A stretch of 64,000 bases of DNA from Echiichthys vipera (GCA_963691815.1 OY829668.1:18147953-18211952), one strand, 5' to 3'. Positions 31,871-43,480 are shown, counted from the stretch's first letter. The notes: generated by a model from the sequence alone, not told the origin. Numbers and translations: made by a program.

Positions 31871-32209
31871 AATTTTTAAGACATTTTCAAATCATCATCA
31901 ATCAATTACAGCGTGAAGGCTCACAATAAAAACACATAGTGTATCATGAAGTCACAAAAAGGCCAAGTAAAATGTCATTAAAACTTAGACCAAGTTTAGT
32001 ATGCTTTGGAGTAACTAAAAACTTGTAGTATAATTTGTCAAACTAAAATTAGCGCCTCATAGTTTGTCTCCACCAACTAGTCAAATGTCAGTTAGCATCA
32101 AAACTGTCCACACTTCCACAATAAATTAGATACGTAGTGAAAACTTCCATTGTGTCCTTTTTAATGGGAGTTGTTTCTCTTCCCAGTCGAGGCTCTCAGT
32201 ATTGATGAC
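31871..32209. other. Intergenic, nothing recognised
   Basis: AT-rich DNA without motif. Confidence 0.4.
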
Positions 32210-32717
32210 TGTCAGACCCAGGCAGGAAAGAGGACTCAGATGCAGAGGTTTACTGATCAAAACTGAATTTATTAACTTGACGACAGGGACGTGGAACAGG
32301 GAAAAAGCCACAAAAAAAAAAAAAGAAGAAAAAACTCCGTACAGGAGGAACAAAACCAAAGTCGTCAGTATTAAGCCAAAGTACCAAATAAAAACGCTCC
32401 GCACAGGAGGAAAAAACAAAGTCAAAAGAATTCAAAAAGGGAAAACTTACTTGGACCAAAACAAGGAATACAAAAACCTGAACGATGAAACAAAGAACTC
32501 GAAAGCATGAACAAGACTGCGGCACAAACCGCTGGATACATTCGACACAGACTTTATACACATGAGGGAAGGGGAACCACAGGTGGAATCAATCGTGAAT
32601 CAGGGAATGACGTCAGACTGGTGACACAATGGGAAGGGCAAGTAACCTGGAACGAGAGGAGCGTTATCTTTCAAAATAAAACAGGAAATGCACAAGGCAA
32701 AACCCAAAGACATGACA
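32210..32717 (-). mobile_element. Solo LTR of a Gypsy-type element
   Basis: Read on the minus strand it begins TGTCATGTCTTTGGGTTTTG and ends CTGCCTGGGTCTGACA (TG...CA with TGTCA/TGACA ends, like the LTR at 56761-57274). It has a TATA-like GTGTATAAAGTCTGTG near 32560 and an AATAAA at about 32268. No internal gag/pol sequence adjoins. No clean target duplication seen. The minus-strand frames inside are not genes. Confidence 0.7.
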
Positions 32718-32739
32718 GACCGACAGATGACAGATGATC

Positions 32740-32890
32740 ACGTTTGCTGTACAGACTGTGAAGACCCCTTGAGGCAAGTGTTTGAATTGTGTTGTATAAA
32801 TAAACTTGATTTGACTTAATAAGCTTTTGTTTCTTCTTCTACTTTCTTCCTTCTTGATCTTAAAAGTGGATTGAAGGAGTGGTACAGTGT
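32740..32890 (-). repeat. Interspersed repeat tail, partner of 5485-5645
   Basis: Reverse complement carries TCAATCCACTTTTAAGATCA, AGAAGAAGAAACAAAAGCTT, AAGTTTATTTATACAACACA and CACAGTCTGTACAGCAAA. Abuts the solo LTR. Confidence 0.65.
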
Positions 32891-33039
32891 GGAAGCAAAT
32901 GAGTATTATCATATTTTGAAACATTTGAATTTCATGTGTCGGAATTTTTTGAGTAGCTACACAGAGGAGCTACACAGAAAAACTTGATACAAATCAACAC
33001 CAAATCTGCGATAATGCAAAAAAATCAGAAAATAAAATG

Positions 33040-35850
33040 TGGACTTCAGATCGCTGCCATCTATAGCTGTATTAGTAAATGATCTGATATCAGATAACCA
33101 TATTGATTTACTCTGTCTGACTGAAACCTGGCTGTGTCCTGAAGAATATGTTAGCCTAAATGCATCCACTCCTCCCAGTCATATCAATACTCATATTCCT
33201 CGAGGCAGTGGTCGATGAGGAGGCGTTGCAGCTATTTATGACTCAGGCCTATTAATCAACCCTAAACCTAAACTAAATTATAATTCATTTGAAAGTCTTG
33301 TTCTTAGTCTTTCACATTCAACCTGGAAAACTGTGCAGCCAATTATACTTGTTATATTGTACCATGCTCCTGGTCCGTACTCTGAATTTCTATCTGAATT
33401 CTGAGTTTCTGTCAAATTTAGTCCTTAAATCTGATAAAGTAATCATTGTAGGAGATTTTAATATTCGTGTGGACGTTGTTAATAATAGCCTTAATATTGC
33501 GTTTATCTCTCTACTAGATTCGATTGGTTTTAGTCAGAGTGTACATAAACCTACTCACTGTTTTAATCACACCCTCGACCTTGTTTTTGCTTATGGTGTG
33601 GAAATCAATGACTTAATAGTCTTTCCACAGAATCCTATTTTATCAGACCATTATTTAATAACTTTTGAATTCATATAACAGGACTACTCACCTCTGGGCA
33701 AAGGTTTCTGCACTAGATGTTTATCTGATAGTGCTATAACTAAATTTAAGGAATTTAATTTTTCTCTGAAATTAATCACCTTGTTGACAGTGTTGCAGGC
33801 TCACTACGAACAACACTTGACTCTGTCGCTCCTTTAAAAAAGAAGATAATGAAACAGAGGAAGTTAGCTCCGTGGTATAACTCACAAACCCGTGAACTAA
33901 GACAAATATCGCGAAAATTAGAAAGTAAATGGCGTTCTACTATATTGGAGGAATCTCGCTTAGTTTGGCATGAAAGTCTAAAAACATATAGGAAGGCCCT
34001 CTGTAATGCCATAGCAGCCTATTACTCATCTTTAATAGAGGAGAATAAGAACAATCCTAGATTTCTTTTCAGCACTGTAGCCAGGCTGACAGAGAGCCAC
34101 AGCTCTATTGAGCCATGTATTCCTATAACCCTCAGTAGTAACGACTTCATGACATTCTTTAATGACAAAATTATAACTATTAGAGACAAAATCAACTCGC
34201 TTGGCACAAATTTTTCTTCAAACCTTAGAAACTGTACGACCTGATATATTCTTGGACTGCTTTTCTACAGTCAACCTTAACAAATTAACCGCTACTATTT
34301 ACGCATCAAAGCCTTCTACTTGTCTCTTAGATTCTAGACTCTATTCCAACTAGGTTACTTAAAGAAGTGTTACCTATAGTTAGCACTCTTGTATTAGATA
34401 TGATTAACATGTCTTTATCAGCAGGTCATGTACCACAGTCTTTTAAAGTAGCTGTAATTAAACCTCTTCTTAGAAAGCCCAGTCTTGATCCTGAGGTACT
34501 AGCCAACTATAGACCTATATCTAACCTTCCCTTTTTCTGTAAAATCTTTGAGAAATTAGTCGCCAATCAGCTGTGTGACTTTTTACATAATAATGAGATA
34601 TTTTAAGGAATTCCAGTAAGGATTTAAAATGAATTTAGACAGCACTTAAAAATTACTAATTAAGGGCGGCACTAGCTCAGTCCATAGGTGACTCTGCGGG
34701 GAACCGGAGGGTCGACGGTTCGTCTCCTGGGCACTGCCGAGGTGCTGTAGAGCAAGGCATGAAATATATGAATTTAAAATCCTTCTCCTTACCTACAAAG
34801 CTCCTATCGGTCAGGCTCTGTCGTATCTTAAAGAGCTCATAGTACCGTATTACCCGACTAGATCGCTGCACTCTGAGAATGCAGGGTTAATTGTCATTCC
34901 TAGAGTCTCAAAATCAGAATGGGAGGCAGAGCCTTCAGCTACCAAGCTCCTCTCCTGTGGAACCAACTCCCAAGTGTTGTTCGGGAGGCAGACTCTGCCC
35001 CCATATTTAAGAGTAAACTTAAGACTTTCCTTTTTGATAAAGCTTACAGCTAGGGCTTACAAGCCCTTAGCTATGTTGTTATTGGCATTCAATTTCTCTT
35101 AGAGCCTGCATGTTCTAAGTGGATTTTGTTCTGCTTAATTATGCTGCTATAGGTCTAGTCTGCCGGGGGATAATCCTGTTCCTGATCCTCTGAGCTTCTC
35201 TCCTCTCTGTCTGTATCATTCATGTCTCATCAATGCATGTTACTAATTCTACTTCTTCCCTAGAGTTGTTTGTGCTTTGTCGTCTCTCAGGTCTCTGCTG
35301 ATCGTGCTGGTGCCTGCTGCCGTGGTCCTGCATGATGCTCCCTGTTGCTATTATTACTATTACTCATAAATACTATCATTAGTTTTATAAATTATTATAT
35401 TTGTAGCCATAAAAACACCATCAGTGCTATGTCTCGCTGTATCGCCACTACTCATCATTGATCATGTTTGCCACCATAATTTTTATTATCATTATCATAT
35501 TCTGTCACCTAAGCTTGTTTCTTACTATTCTGCTATATGAACTGCCATAACATATAAATCACATTTACATTACTATAGATATAATTACAGTTGCTGTTGC
35601 TTTTGTGGTTGCTTTGGTCTTTGGACATGTCTCACTGTTTGTTTTTGTGTCTGTCTTCGTCTTTGTCTGTCCATCTGTCAGTCTTTTCTCTCTTTCACTC
35701 TTCTTTCCTTTTCTTCCTCCCAGACTGGTCAAGACAGATGTCCATCCTCCATAGAGCTTGGTCTGTCCGACGTTCCTGCCCTTTTAAAGGGAAGGGGCAT
35801 AACTTTTGTTATGATTTGGCACTATAAATAAAAATGAATTGAATTGAGGA
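33040..35850 (+). mobile_element. L2 LINE with the RT core missing
   Basis: Endonuclease 33060-33680 (LTETWLCPEEYVSLNASTPP, VIIVGDFNIRVDVVNNSLN, HTLDLVFAYG, LSDHYLITFEF), linker 33840-34240 (KLAPWYNSQTRELRQISRKL, WHESLKTYRKAL, FFNDKI), RT start 34370-34606 (SLSAGHVPQSFKVAVIKPLL, NYRPISNLPFFCKIFEKLVA). After 34660 a SINE head is followed directly by the C-terminal part (FKILLLTYKAPIGQ from about 34770). The GXPQGS and YADD boxes are therefore absent. A long 3' region ends in GGCACTATAAATAAAAATGA and a TTGAATTGAA-like tail. Confidence 0.9.
34665..34765 (+). mobile_element. tRNA-like SINE head inside the L2 copy
   Basis: GCGGCACTAGCTCAGTCCAT contains an A-box, GTCGACGGTTCGTCTCC a B-box, and ACTGCCGAGGTGCTGTAGAG is a SINE body. 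There is no 3' tail; it passes straight into L2 C-terminal sequence. Confidence 0.7.
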
Positions 35851-36096
35851 AGGTGGAGCCCCTGCACACAACCGAAACCCCTGCTGCTGGGCCTCGGAGA
35901 TCCCATCCATAGAGGAGGACACAGAGATGTTGGGCTGAAAGCAGCAGGTCTGTAAACCCAGAGATGATGAAAAGTGACATTCACCCTCCATTCAAAGTAA
36001 TGACCCCTGAAAAAGGATGTGATGTCACAGGACAGACAGAGAACAGACAGATGTCAAATTACATTGTGTCATAGATGATGTCACTCGTGGACTTAC

Positions 36097-36380
36097 CTGA
36101 ACAGGTGATATTAAGGATGGAGGAAGAGTAATGGGATTGTGCACCCTCCCTCACAGCAGATCCAGACTTAACAAAGTCAGACCTGCTCCTCCACATAGAT
36201 CTGTATGAGGACTTTTTTCTCTCTACAGAAAAAGCAGAACCACAGTCGAGCATTCTGCAGACAACTGATGCTGTCTTCAGGTTCCATTTAGAGTGATAGT
36301 CATTCACTAGTCTCCATGCTTCAGCTCCAGTGTTCTTCCACATTACCTGTCTCCTCTCACCAACTTGACATTATAAGACT
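36097..36380 (-). pseudogene. SRCR-domain exon (downstream of two), decayed
   Basis: Scavenger-receptor cysteine-rich exon on the minus strand, with acceptor TTTCTGTTTAG and donor TGTTCAG|GTAAGT. After SYNVKLVRGDR a TAA and a frameshift intervene. Then WNLKTASVVCRMLDCGSAFS, SMWRSRSDFVKSGSAVREG and SSSILNITCSG match the second half of group B SRCR domains as found in CD163/DMBT1-type secreted or surface proteins. Some expected Cys are replaced (RSDFV, REGAQS). Paired with the exon at 36472-36785. Confidence 0.75.
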
Positions 36381-36471
36381 CTAAACAGAAACAAGAGAAT
36401 CATCAGTAAAATAATAAATTGAGTTTTGTTTGAACATAAAAAAAAAATTAAAGCTGCAGCTCCTCTTTTAC

Positions 36472-36785
36472 CTCAACAGGTGAGTCCACCAGCTTTTCAA
36501 GGTGAGCAGGTGTTAATATCTGAGCCTGAGCTTCTACAGTCCAGAAGAGGAGACTTGTTGCCTCCACACTGGAACTCATTGGTCCACATTGGAGCCTCCC
36601 CTTCTCAAAGAGCACCCACTGGACAACTGAAGGAGCCCCACAGTTGAGTTCCCTACAGACCACCTCTGCATCCTGCTGGTCAAAGTCAGCATCACACACT
36701 GAGGACCACCACTGGTTAGACTGGTTAGACTTCACCTCCAGTCTGCCTGAGCACAGACCAGTCCCTTTCACCAGTATGGCAGAGT
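36472..36785 (-). pseudogene. SRCR-domain exon (upstream of two), decayed
   Basis: Minus-strand exon after TTCTTGTCTCCAG. It reads DSAILVKGTGLCSGRLEVKS, SSVCDADFDQQDAEVVCREL and NCGAPSVVQWVLFEKG; a frameshift near 36590 then gives MWTNEFQCGGNKSPLLDCRS and SGSDINTCSP. A TGA follows, and another TGA replaces the Ser codon just before the GTAAAA donor. The C-x-S-GRLEV, VCRELNCG and LLDC cores identify a SRCR domain. One more SRCR exon lies behind it; no signal peptide or further exon was found, so this is a fragment of a larger immune-type receptor gene. Confidence 0.85.
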
Positions 36786-36989
36786 CTGGAGACAAGAAAG
36801 AAGATCAAATATAGAGACATAAAAGACACCAGACACTAAAGAAATAGATGTTATCAAACACCAATTCAGTGATTCAAAGTGCACTGGAGCAGAATGAATG
36901 AACAGGAAGTGAACCTTATGTTCACCGCACCAACCATCACCCATTGGAACATCCTTGACTCTATAATGAATCAAAGTGGCAGGGAGATA

Positions 36990-38400
36990 GTGCATCTCTA
37001 TCAGGTCTATGGCTGTACATAGTTAATGGGAGGTTCACAAACTCCTCAGCTACAGGGTCTGGTGTAGTAGACTATGCAATCTCTGACATGGAACCCTCAA
37101 CGATCAGTGCATTCACTGTCAGACAGCAATCCCCCTTTTCAGACCACAAGCAAATAAATGTGTTCTTGAAACTCTCAAGCCAAATGAATGACATAAAAAG
37201 GGAACCCAGTAAGCTGTATTAATTAAATCCCATTAAAGATGGGCCCCAGACAGTGGAGACACATCCATTAAGGCCTTGAACTCCCCTGATTTGATGAAGG
37301 ACCTATGAATATATGACGAAAAACCAATATGTCCCTACCAGGGATGGCGTAAACAAGGCATTTGATGATATCAATATGATATTTCACAAGGCAGCTATTA
37401 AGGCTGACCTCATAAATCAAAAACAGAAACTGTTTGAAGTCAAAATGCTGAGAAATGATTTGTTCAAGAATGTAAAACCATCAGAAAAGGGCTAAGAAAA
37501 ATAGAAAATGAGAAACATCGCCAACCAAACAACCCAGCCTTAGGCATTAGATACAATGACATTTTGAACAAATATAAATGTACAATTAGAGACAAAAAAC
37601 AAAATTATTATAACAAAAACCTTGAAGATATTGAGAATGCCATTGATCAAAATCAATTCTGGGATATGGGGAAAAAGTTCAACACAAAGCAGCAACAAAT
37701 GTTACCAATCTAAAACGGTGACACCTGGAGAACACATTTGAAAGTCTATACGACGACATACCAATCACCCAATTCAATTCGGATCAATATATTATAAAAG
37801 AAAAACTTAGACTTAGACTAACTTAAAAATTAGAAGAAACAATTAAAGACAACCAAAACCCCCTTGATTTTGAAATTACTTGGGAAGAATTAACCACACA
37901 GACAAAATGTCTGAAGTTAAAGAAAGCTTGTGGTCCAGACAGCATTAAAAACGAAATGCTCAAAAACAGCAGCCCAGAGATGCAGGGTGCAGTGTTGAAG
38001 TTGTTTAACAATGTATTACATTCAGGATATTCTCCTGATATATGGTGCAAAGGGCTCATTTCCCCTATTCATAAGAGTGGGGACAAATGAGACCCCAATA
38101 ACTACCGTGGCATTTGTGTCAGCAGCTGTCTAGGGAAAGTATTTTGTAGTATTCTAACACAAGAATCTTAGATTTCCTTGAGGAACAGTCAATCTTGAGC
38201 AAAAGTAAGATTGGTTTCCTCCCAAAACACCGCACCACCGACCATTTATATACCCTTCACACTTTAATCAGTAAACATGTACAACAAACAAAAAACGGCA
38301 AAATATTTACTTGCTTTATTGATTTTAAGAAAGCTTTCGACTCTAACTAGCTCAAAGGGCTCTAATACAGAATTTTAAACTGTGGTATAGGAGGTAAAAT
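36990..38400 (+). mobile_element. LINE fragment, I/Nimb-like
   Basis: Endonuclease end (SGSGVVDYAISDMEPSTISA frame near 37060, FSDHKQINVFLKLS near 37140), linker 37313-37500, then an RT start: KKACGPDSIKNEMLKNSSPE near 37925, LHSGYSPDIWCKGLISPIHK, NNYRGICVSSCLGKVFCSIL, KIGFLPKHRTTDHLYTLHTL and FIDFKKAFDS near 38320. It stops before the GXPQG and YADD boxes. Many stops. Clade by resemblance only. Confidence 0.75.
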
Positions 38401-38439
38401 GTAAGATTTCATTAAATAAATACATTTTTGGAAAATAAG

Positions 38440-38810
38440 TAAAATACTTTGCACATCCCTGCACATAGTGACACAGGAACGGCAGTGACACAGGTACGGC
38501 ATACGGCAGTGACACAGGTACGGCAGTGAAAGAGTCTCCATGCCGCTGGAAAAACAACCAACGATGGAGAAAGTCGAGGATATTAAGGCGTCACTTGACT
38601 TTCTCTTAGGGGAGATTACCGCTGTCAGGCTGCAGCAGCAATCTATCCTGGACCTGGTGGCCGAGTTGAAGGCGCTGAGGCTGGAGAACGAGGAGAAGGA
38701 CGGGAAGATCATGTTCCTGGCCTGGAAAGCAAAGTAGCCGACCTGGTGCAATACACCAGAATTAACGACGTAACGGGGGCTACAAATCAGGGAATCACTG
38801 GAATCACAAG
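38440..38810 (+). mobile_element. LINE ORF1-like coiled-coil fragment
   Basis: From 38540 the frame encodes EKQPTMEKVEDIKASLDFLL, LQQQSILDLVAELKALRLEN and EEKDGKIMFLAWKAK, then a stop; the next frame reads LESKVADLVQYTRINDVTG. This heptad-rich sequence followed by QYTRIND is typical of fish LINE ORF1 proteins. Before it, GGCAGTGACACAGGTAC is repeated about three times (38467-38527). Confidence 0.6.
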
Positions 38811-39904
38811 TGAATAAAAACCCTACACAACCATGACTTACTCTAGAGGAAATCCTTCATCTACATTTGGAGACATTATACCGGTACTGTTACGGTTGTC
38901 GTTATTCTTCACTCATGTATTTAAGTCTTTGTGTATATGCAAAGTAGGATGCGTGTTCGCTTCCTTAAACACTGTTGTGGTGTGATTTTATCAATGATGA
39001 ACTGCACATGCGGTTCACATCAGGAGTGTGAGCTGTTCACACAGCAATCTGTAAACAGGCCACTTTTAAAGACGTAATGTAAACAGTCAAACAAAAAAAT
39101 CAGATTTGAGCAATAGATCGGAATCGTGCGTTAATACCTGCAGTGTGAAAGTAGCCAAAAAGGTGATTGTGGTGCCGGATCAGCAACTGGTTGAACAGAG
39201 CAGTCCATCACTCCAGTTTCCAGCCAAGCGGTGGCGTGACTTTTCCACCAGGAGGAGCTAATTCTCTATGGCAGCTCTGTGTATTTTAAAAGCACACTGC
39301 TCAAAAATAATGAAATGAACACTTCAACTGTAAAACATTTTCTCATGTACATTATATAATGTGCTGACAACAAAATTATGTAACAACGGTCAATGGAAAC
39401 AAAATCTTTAACCCTCTGAGCTCTGAATCTCGAATCCAAAATGAAAAATTTAGATCACAGGCTAATCCAGTTTAGATGGAGTCATAATGTGACTCAGTAG
39501 TGTGTTTGGCCCCTGTGTGCTTGTATGCACTCCCGACAACGTCTGCGCTCATGATGAGTCGTGGATAGTGTGTCAGCATGTTACACCAACAGCTACAGAA
39601 AATTAATTAACTCCAACTTGTCACATTAAGTGGAAGGCTATCCACGGAAAATGTAATTCTAAACAAATAAATCAGAAGATTATTCACAAACTTTGAACAA
39701 TTTTAACGATTCCACTAGTTTTCCAGGTTTCCCATAACCAAGAAGAGCCTCCATTCTTGTCTTAGTCTCTGGTTGTAAATGTGGCCTGGCTCTGAATGGA
39801 TGGGAATGTGAATGTGGAGACACAGAGACAGTAAAACCTCCTTATCCAGTGTAAGAAGTTCACATTACAAAGGACGAAGCTTTTTAGAGGCAGTTAAACA
39901 CTTT
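38811..39904. other. Upstream flank of gene 4, nothing recognised
   Basis: No protein motif. Some segments look like non-autonomous DNA repeat sequence (around 39060-39170) but no ends were found. Homology to the gene 2 upstream region begins at about 39930. Confidence 0.4.
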
Positions 39905-40073
39905 TGACTTTGCCATCTTTATTTCACCTGGATGACTGGACTCATGGAATATCTGCACAGTATTGGTCTGTAGAACTAAATATTATCAGCTGTTAAAATT
40001 ACAGTTTATAACAAACTGTAGAGGGCAGCAGTACGCCCTAAGAATAAGGAGGCTTTTATTTTGACAGCCCTCC

Positions 40074-40086
40074 CCGGAAGTGACGT
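40074..40086 (+). promoter_or_regulatory. ETS/CRE-like promoter motif of gene 4
   Basis: CCGGAAGTGACGT, 82 bases before the exon 1 ATG, combines an ETS core (GGAA) with a CRE half-site (TGACG). The flanks are shared with gene 2, where the GGAA core is lost. No TATA box is evident. Function inferred from consensus and position. Confidence 0.5.
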
Positions 40087-40167
40087 TTATTATTTCCCGA
40101 CCCAAACACCGGGAGCAGTGAGCGTAGAGAAGCCGTTAGTTGAAGCCAAATAACGGCAGAAAAACAG

Positions 40168-40255
40168 ATGATTGTTTGTTCATCAGAGATGGACCGATAC
40201 CGTAAACAGCTGGAGGTGGTTATAAAACCGGAACCGGAACCGAAGCTGCGAGGAG
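40168..40255 (+). CDS. First coding exon of gene 4
   Basis: Encodes MIVCSSEMDRYRKQLEVVI, KPEPEPKLRG and one further base, then donor GGAG|GTTTGT. Phase 1 fits the acceptor at 44520, giving ...KLRG-D-LPSDV. It differs from the gene 2 exon mainly by an added EP pair. The frame stays open to 40407, but that is intron read-through. The 5' flank from about 39930 is shared with gene 2. Confidence 0.72.
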
Positions 40256-41084
40256 GTTTGTTTTCGTTCTACTGCTCTGCTAATGATGCTAAGCTAACGT
40301 TAGCTACAGCATTCACACACATGCTCCTGAAGTTTCTCAGAGGATTTGTATTGATCCTCCAGGATTCATTCAGAGTCTTGACTGTTAATGACTTGATGTG
40401 TTTATGAGTGAAAGGAGCAATAGAAGCAGCTGTGATTGTTTCCACTTCAAGTCTTCAGGAGCTGTGAAAGATACATTTAAAGTGGACTCACACTGATGTT
40501 ACACCACTCGTTCACTTCACGAGAACACGTCCTGCATTCACATACTGCTATGTAGATTGATCTATAATAATACACTGTAGAAGTTGCAGGAAAATGGAGA
40601 CAAACAACTTCTATCTTCGACTACACAACAGAGTGTCTTTTATTGAAACAGTCAATAAGGAAACTCAACAACTGTTGAAAAAGAACCTTAAGCCTTAACC
40701 CTAACCTCCTGCGTTGTTAAGAGACACACTGACACTAAAGGGATCGTGTCTAGGGAAAAAGCCTCTTACAAAAGGCACAAATCATTCTGTTTTTACATCT
40801 AAATAATTTTGAATTATTAGCTTTAAGTCCGCTACAACACCCTCTTCTATTAGTTGACTATTGTCTGTGAGACAGTGGCGTAGCTCAATTTTCCGGGGGC
40901 CCCTGCAGAATGGAACCATGAGGCCCCTCCACAAAGAACCACAGGCCTACAACTCACTTTGCAGATGTGACCCCCGAATTCCACGTTCCTTGACTTGCTG
41001 GCCAGAAACGCATTAAGTCTGTGCTTACATTACATTTACGTTTGCTGTATATGAAACAATGAATATCATTATTGAAATAAATTA
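40256..41084 (+). other. Gene 4 intron, first part
   Basis: The first 165 bases are paralogous to the gene 2 intron. After that no motif was recognised, apart from a GGGGGCCCCT-rich stretch near 40893 of a kind common in fish repeats. Confidence 0.45.
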
Positions 41085-41290
41085 AGGGGGACCCCGAATA
41101 GTCAACTATTTCGATGATTCGCTCCGAGGAGCCTGATTCGACTGCCAATCTCATTGTCGAATTATTGCAAAATGCGAAAACTGTGGTTATGAAACAATAG
41201 ATTATTCCATTCTGGCTCTGGGGGTAATGAATGTCTGATTTTACATGTAGACGCTTGGTTTCTCCCAATAAACCATGATAAATAACCTAT
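41085..41290. repeat. Partner of the repeat at 16950
   Basis: CCCCGAATAGTCAACTATTT, TGGTTATGAAACAATAGATT and TTGGTTTCTCCCAATAAACC match 16950-17120. Truncated on the right by the next LINE. Confidence 0.7.
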
Positions 41291-41294
41291 GTGT

Positions 41295-43480
41295 GGACTC
41301 ATACTCCCAAGTCCTTAAGCATCCTGTTGGTTGACGTCAAAGCCTCTGCAGCCGACTTCCACTGGGCAAACCTTGGCTTTCCATCTGCGTTGCCTAGCAT
41401 CCGCTGCCAAAATGGTGTTCTTAAGGCTCTTGGTTTTGACTTTGACAACTTTCAGTCACAAGCCCCTCCGAGCTGGCCAATGTCTGATGTTGTATGGACT
41501 TTGGCTGGCTTTGCACCTTCTCGGATGAACTCCCTTTCAGGTGTAGGATGGAATGATGGAGGAGGTAGGCCATTGATCTTTAACCGTATGGTCCCTAAAG
41601 TAACTGCTAGGCACTTCATGACGTGGTTGTTTTAAGCTGGAGCTGCCCTATGCCAAGGTGGTCTGCTCTCATCAAGGCTGAGGCCTCCTCTCCCCTATTG
41701 CACAAGGCTGATGATGTCTCTTTGCCTGAGGTCTGACCTCGCCTGCTGAGTAGCTGCAGCTGTGGTCCATTTCCTTCAGGTCACCAGGGTAGGAGCAGTT
41801 TTGGCAACGCATTGGTCACAGGATTCTGTTAGTGTCATTTCCAAGCTGACTTTAGAGCACTTGAACTCCTCTGTCAGGCTGGAAACAGGAAGCTTCAGAA
41901 TGCCTCTTCCATACAGTACGATGTTACTAAAAGATTGCCAGCCACTTCCTGATAAATGAGCTGACCAATAGGGAGAGACCAGGATGCTGGACAAGCTGTC
42001 ATCCCTGCTGGTGCAGGAGTCCCATCCCTTGCAGGTAACTCTCGCAGCACTGGGCATTATTACAAAAACAAACAAACAAAACAAGAACACCTGCACTATA
42101 TCATGTGAATATGTATATATTCATTCATTCATCTTAAACCGCTTATCCCGGGGTCGGGGTCGCAGGGGGTGCTGGAGCCAATCCCAGCTGACATCGGGTG
42201 TGAGGCGGGGTACACCCTGGACAGGACGCCAGTCTATCGCAGGGCACATAGAGACGAACAGAGACAGACAACCATTCACACCTACAGGCAATTTTAGAGT
42301 CATCAATTCACCTAACGTCTATTTCTATTTCTTCCCTCTTTAAATTTAATTTTATTGCTTATTTTTGCTTTTTTTTCACCCTATTTTGTAATATTCTGTT
42401 GCTGCTGTGACAAAAGAATTTCCCCGTCTGCAGGACATTAAAGGTTTTCTGATTCTGAGATTGGGACCTCATAGATGGTAAGAGACCACATCTGCCTGAT
42501 TAGTAGCCCAAACTGCAGGAGCCACAGCTTCAGCCTGCCAGGGAGCATGGTCTGGTGGATACTCTCAAGGCCACATGACCAAAATGCTCCTGGACTTGCT
42601 CGGCTTTATTTCCATCTGGGTCCACTGGATGTTCTCCTGCATCTTGTTCAGCAGGCTCTGATGGGAGGGAGACGAAGACCAGATTTGAGCCTCTGACCTC
42701 CTACCACCCATCGAGAGGCCAGGATTATGACTCCATAACCATCGTGAAAGCTAGAGGCGAGATGGTGCATCCTGCCATTATTCCTATTTCCAGTCATAGC
42801 CATGCTGTGGTATACTCGCCAGTTGTTACGCATGGCAAGGTTTTGGAAGTAGGTTCTCACAAGGTGGGTGCGCTGAAGCAGTTGAATGTCATCCAGAGGA
42901 GATTGTGTGGAACTGACCCAAAGGCATTTGCGAGGTCCAGGAACACAACTTGGAGATCTGTTCAATCCCTTTTGGCAGTTTGTATCTGATTCCATATCAT
43001 GTTTGTGTGCTCCATGCAACCGGAGAAGCCTGGAGTCCCAGCTTTCAGCACTGTGGTATCAATGTAGACTTTTCCAAGTAGACTGCCAGCCTGTGAGCCA
43101 CTATACTGAAGAAGATTTTGCCTTCCAACGTTCAGGAGGCTGATTTGGGGAAACTGGCTGATATCCACGCAGTCCTTTTCCTTGGGGATTAAGATGCCTC
43201 CTGTCCTCCGCCATGCTGTTGGAACTACTTGTTTCTGCCACACCACCTTCATCAACCTCCAAATAAAGCGTAACACTCCTGGTGTGTTCTTATAAAGCCG
43301 ATATGGGACTCCACCGAGCCCAGGGGAGGAAGCAGCCCTTGCCCAGCGTACATTCTCTCCACGTTGCTCCACTTGGGGGGGCTGGTGTCCAGCTGATGTT
43401 CTGGGGACTGTGTTGGTGGCATATCAGGTGGAAGAGTTGTCTGTCTGCACCACTGGCTGTCAGTGTGGTTCTGTTTGAGG
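41295..43480 (-). mobile_element. RLE-type LINE (R2/NeSL-like), RT part
   Basis: Minus strand, 43372 downward: RAASSPGLGGVPYRLYKNTP, GVLRFIWRLMKVVWQKQVVP, TAWRRTGGILIPKEKDCVDI, ISLLNV, GTPGFSGCMEHTNMIWNQIQ, then near 42700 ASRWVVGGQRLKSGLRLPPI. After an insertion (42120-42470) come GILKLPVSSLTEEFKCSKVS near 41900 and RRWKAKVCPVEVGCRGF near 41390. The last motif is the end of the restriction-like endonuclease; the PD..E centre seems deleted. Same family as 49450-50590. Confidence 0.8.
42120..42470 (+). repeat. Composite repeat inserted in the RLE LINE
   Basis: Left half CATCTTAAACCGCTTATCCC, GGTGCTGGAGCCAATCCCAG and ACACCCTGGACAGGACGCC is a widespread fish repeat; a worn relative is at 52170-52260. 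The right half (CTGTTGCTGCTGTGACAAAA, GACATTAAAGGTTTTCTGAT) resembles a LINE 3' end. Confidence 0.7.

Noticed and set aside
32250..32561. 103-codon minus-strand frame in the LTR
   Set aside because: Phe-rich reading across LTR sequence; no motif.
34665..34765. tRNA gene
   Set aside because: A- and B-box-like sequences are present but no cloverleaf can be completed and a SINE body follows.
40256..40407. Extension of gene 4 exon 1 to the stop at 40407
   Set aside because: The GTTTGT donor at 40256 gives the phase required by the second exon; the rest is intron read-through.
40880..40930. GGGGGCCCCT-rich stretch as a CpG promoter
   Set aside because: Similar to a stretch at 47826-47860 and to common fish DNA repeats; no gene starts here.
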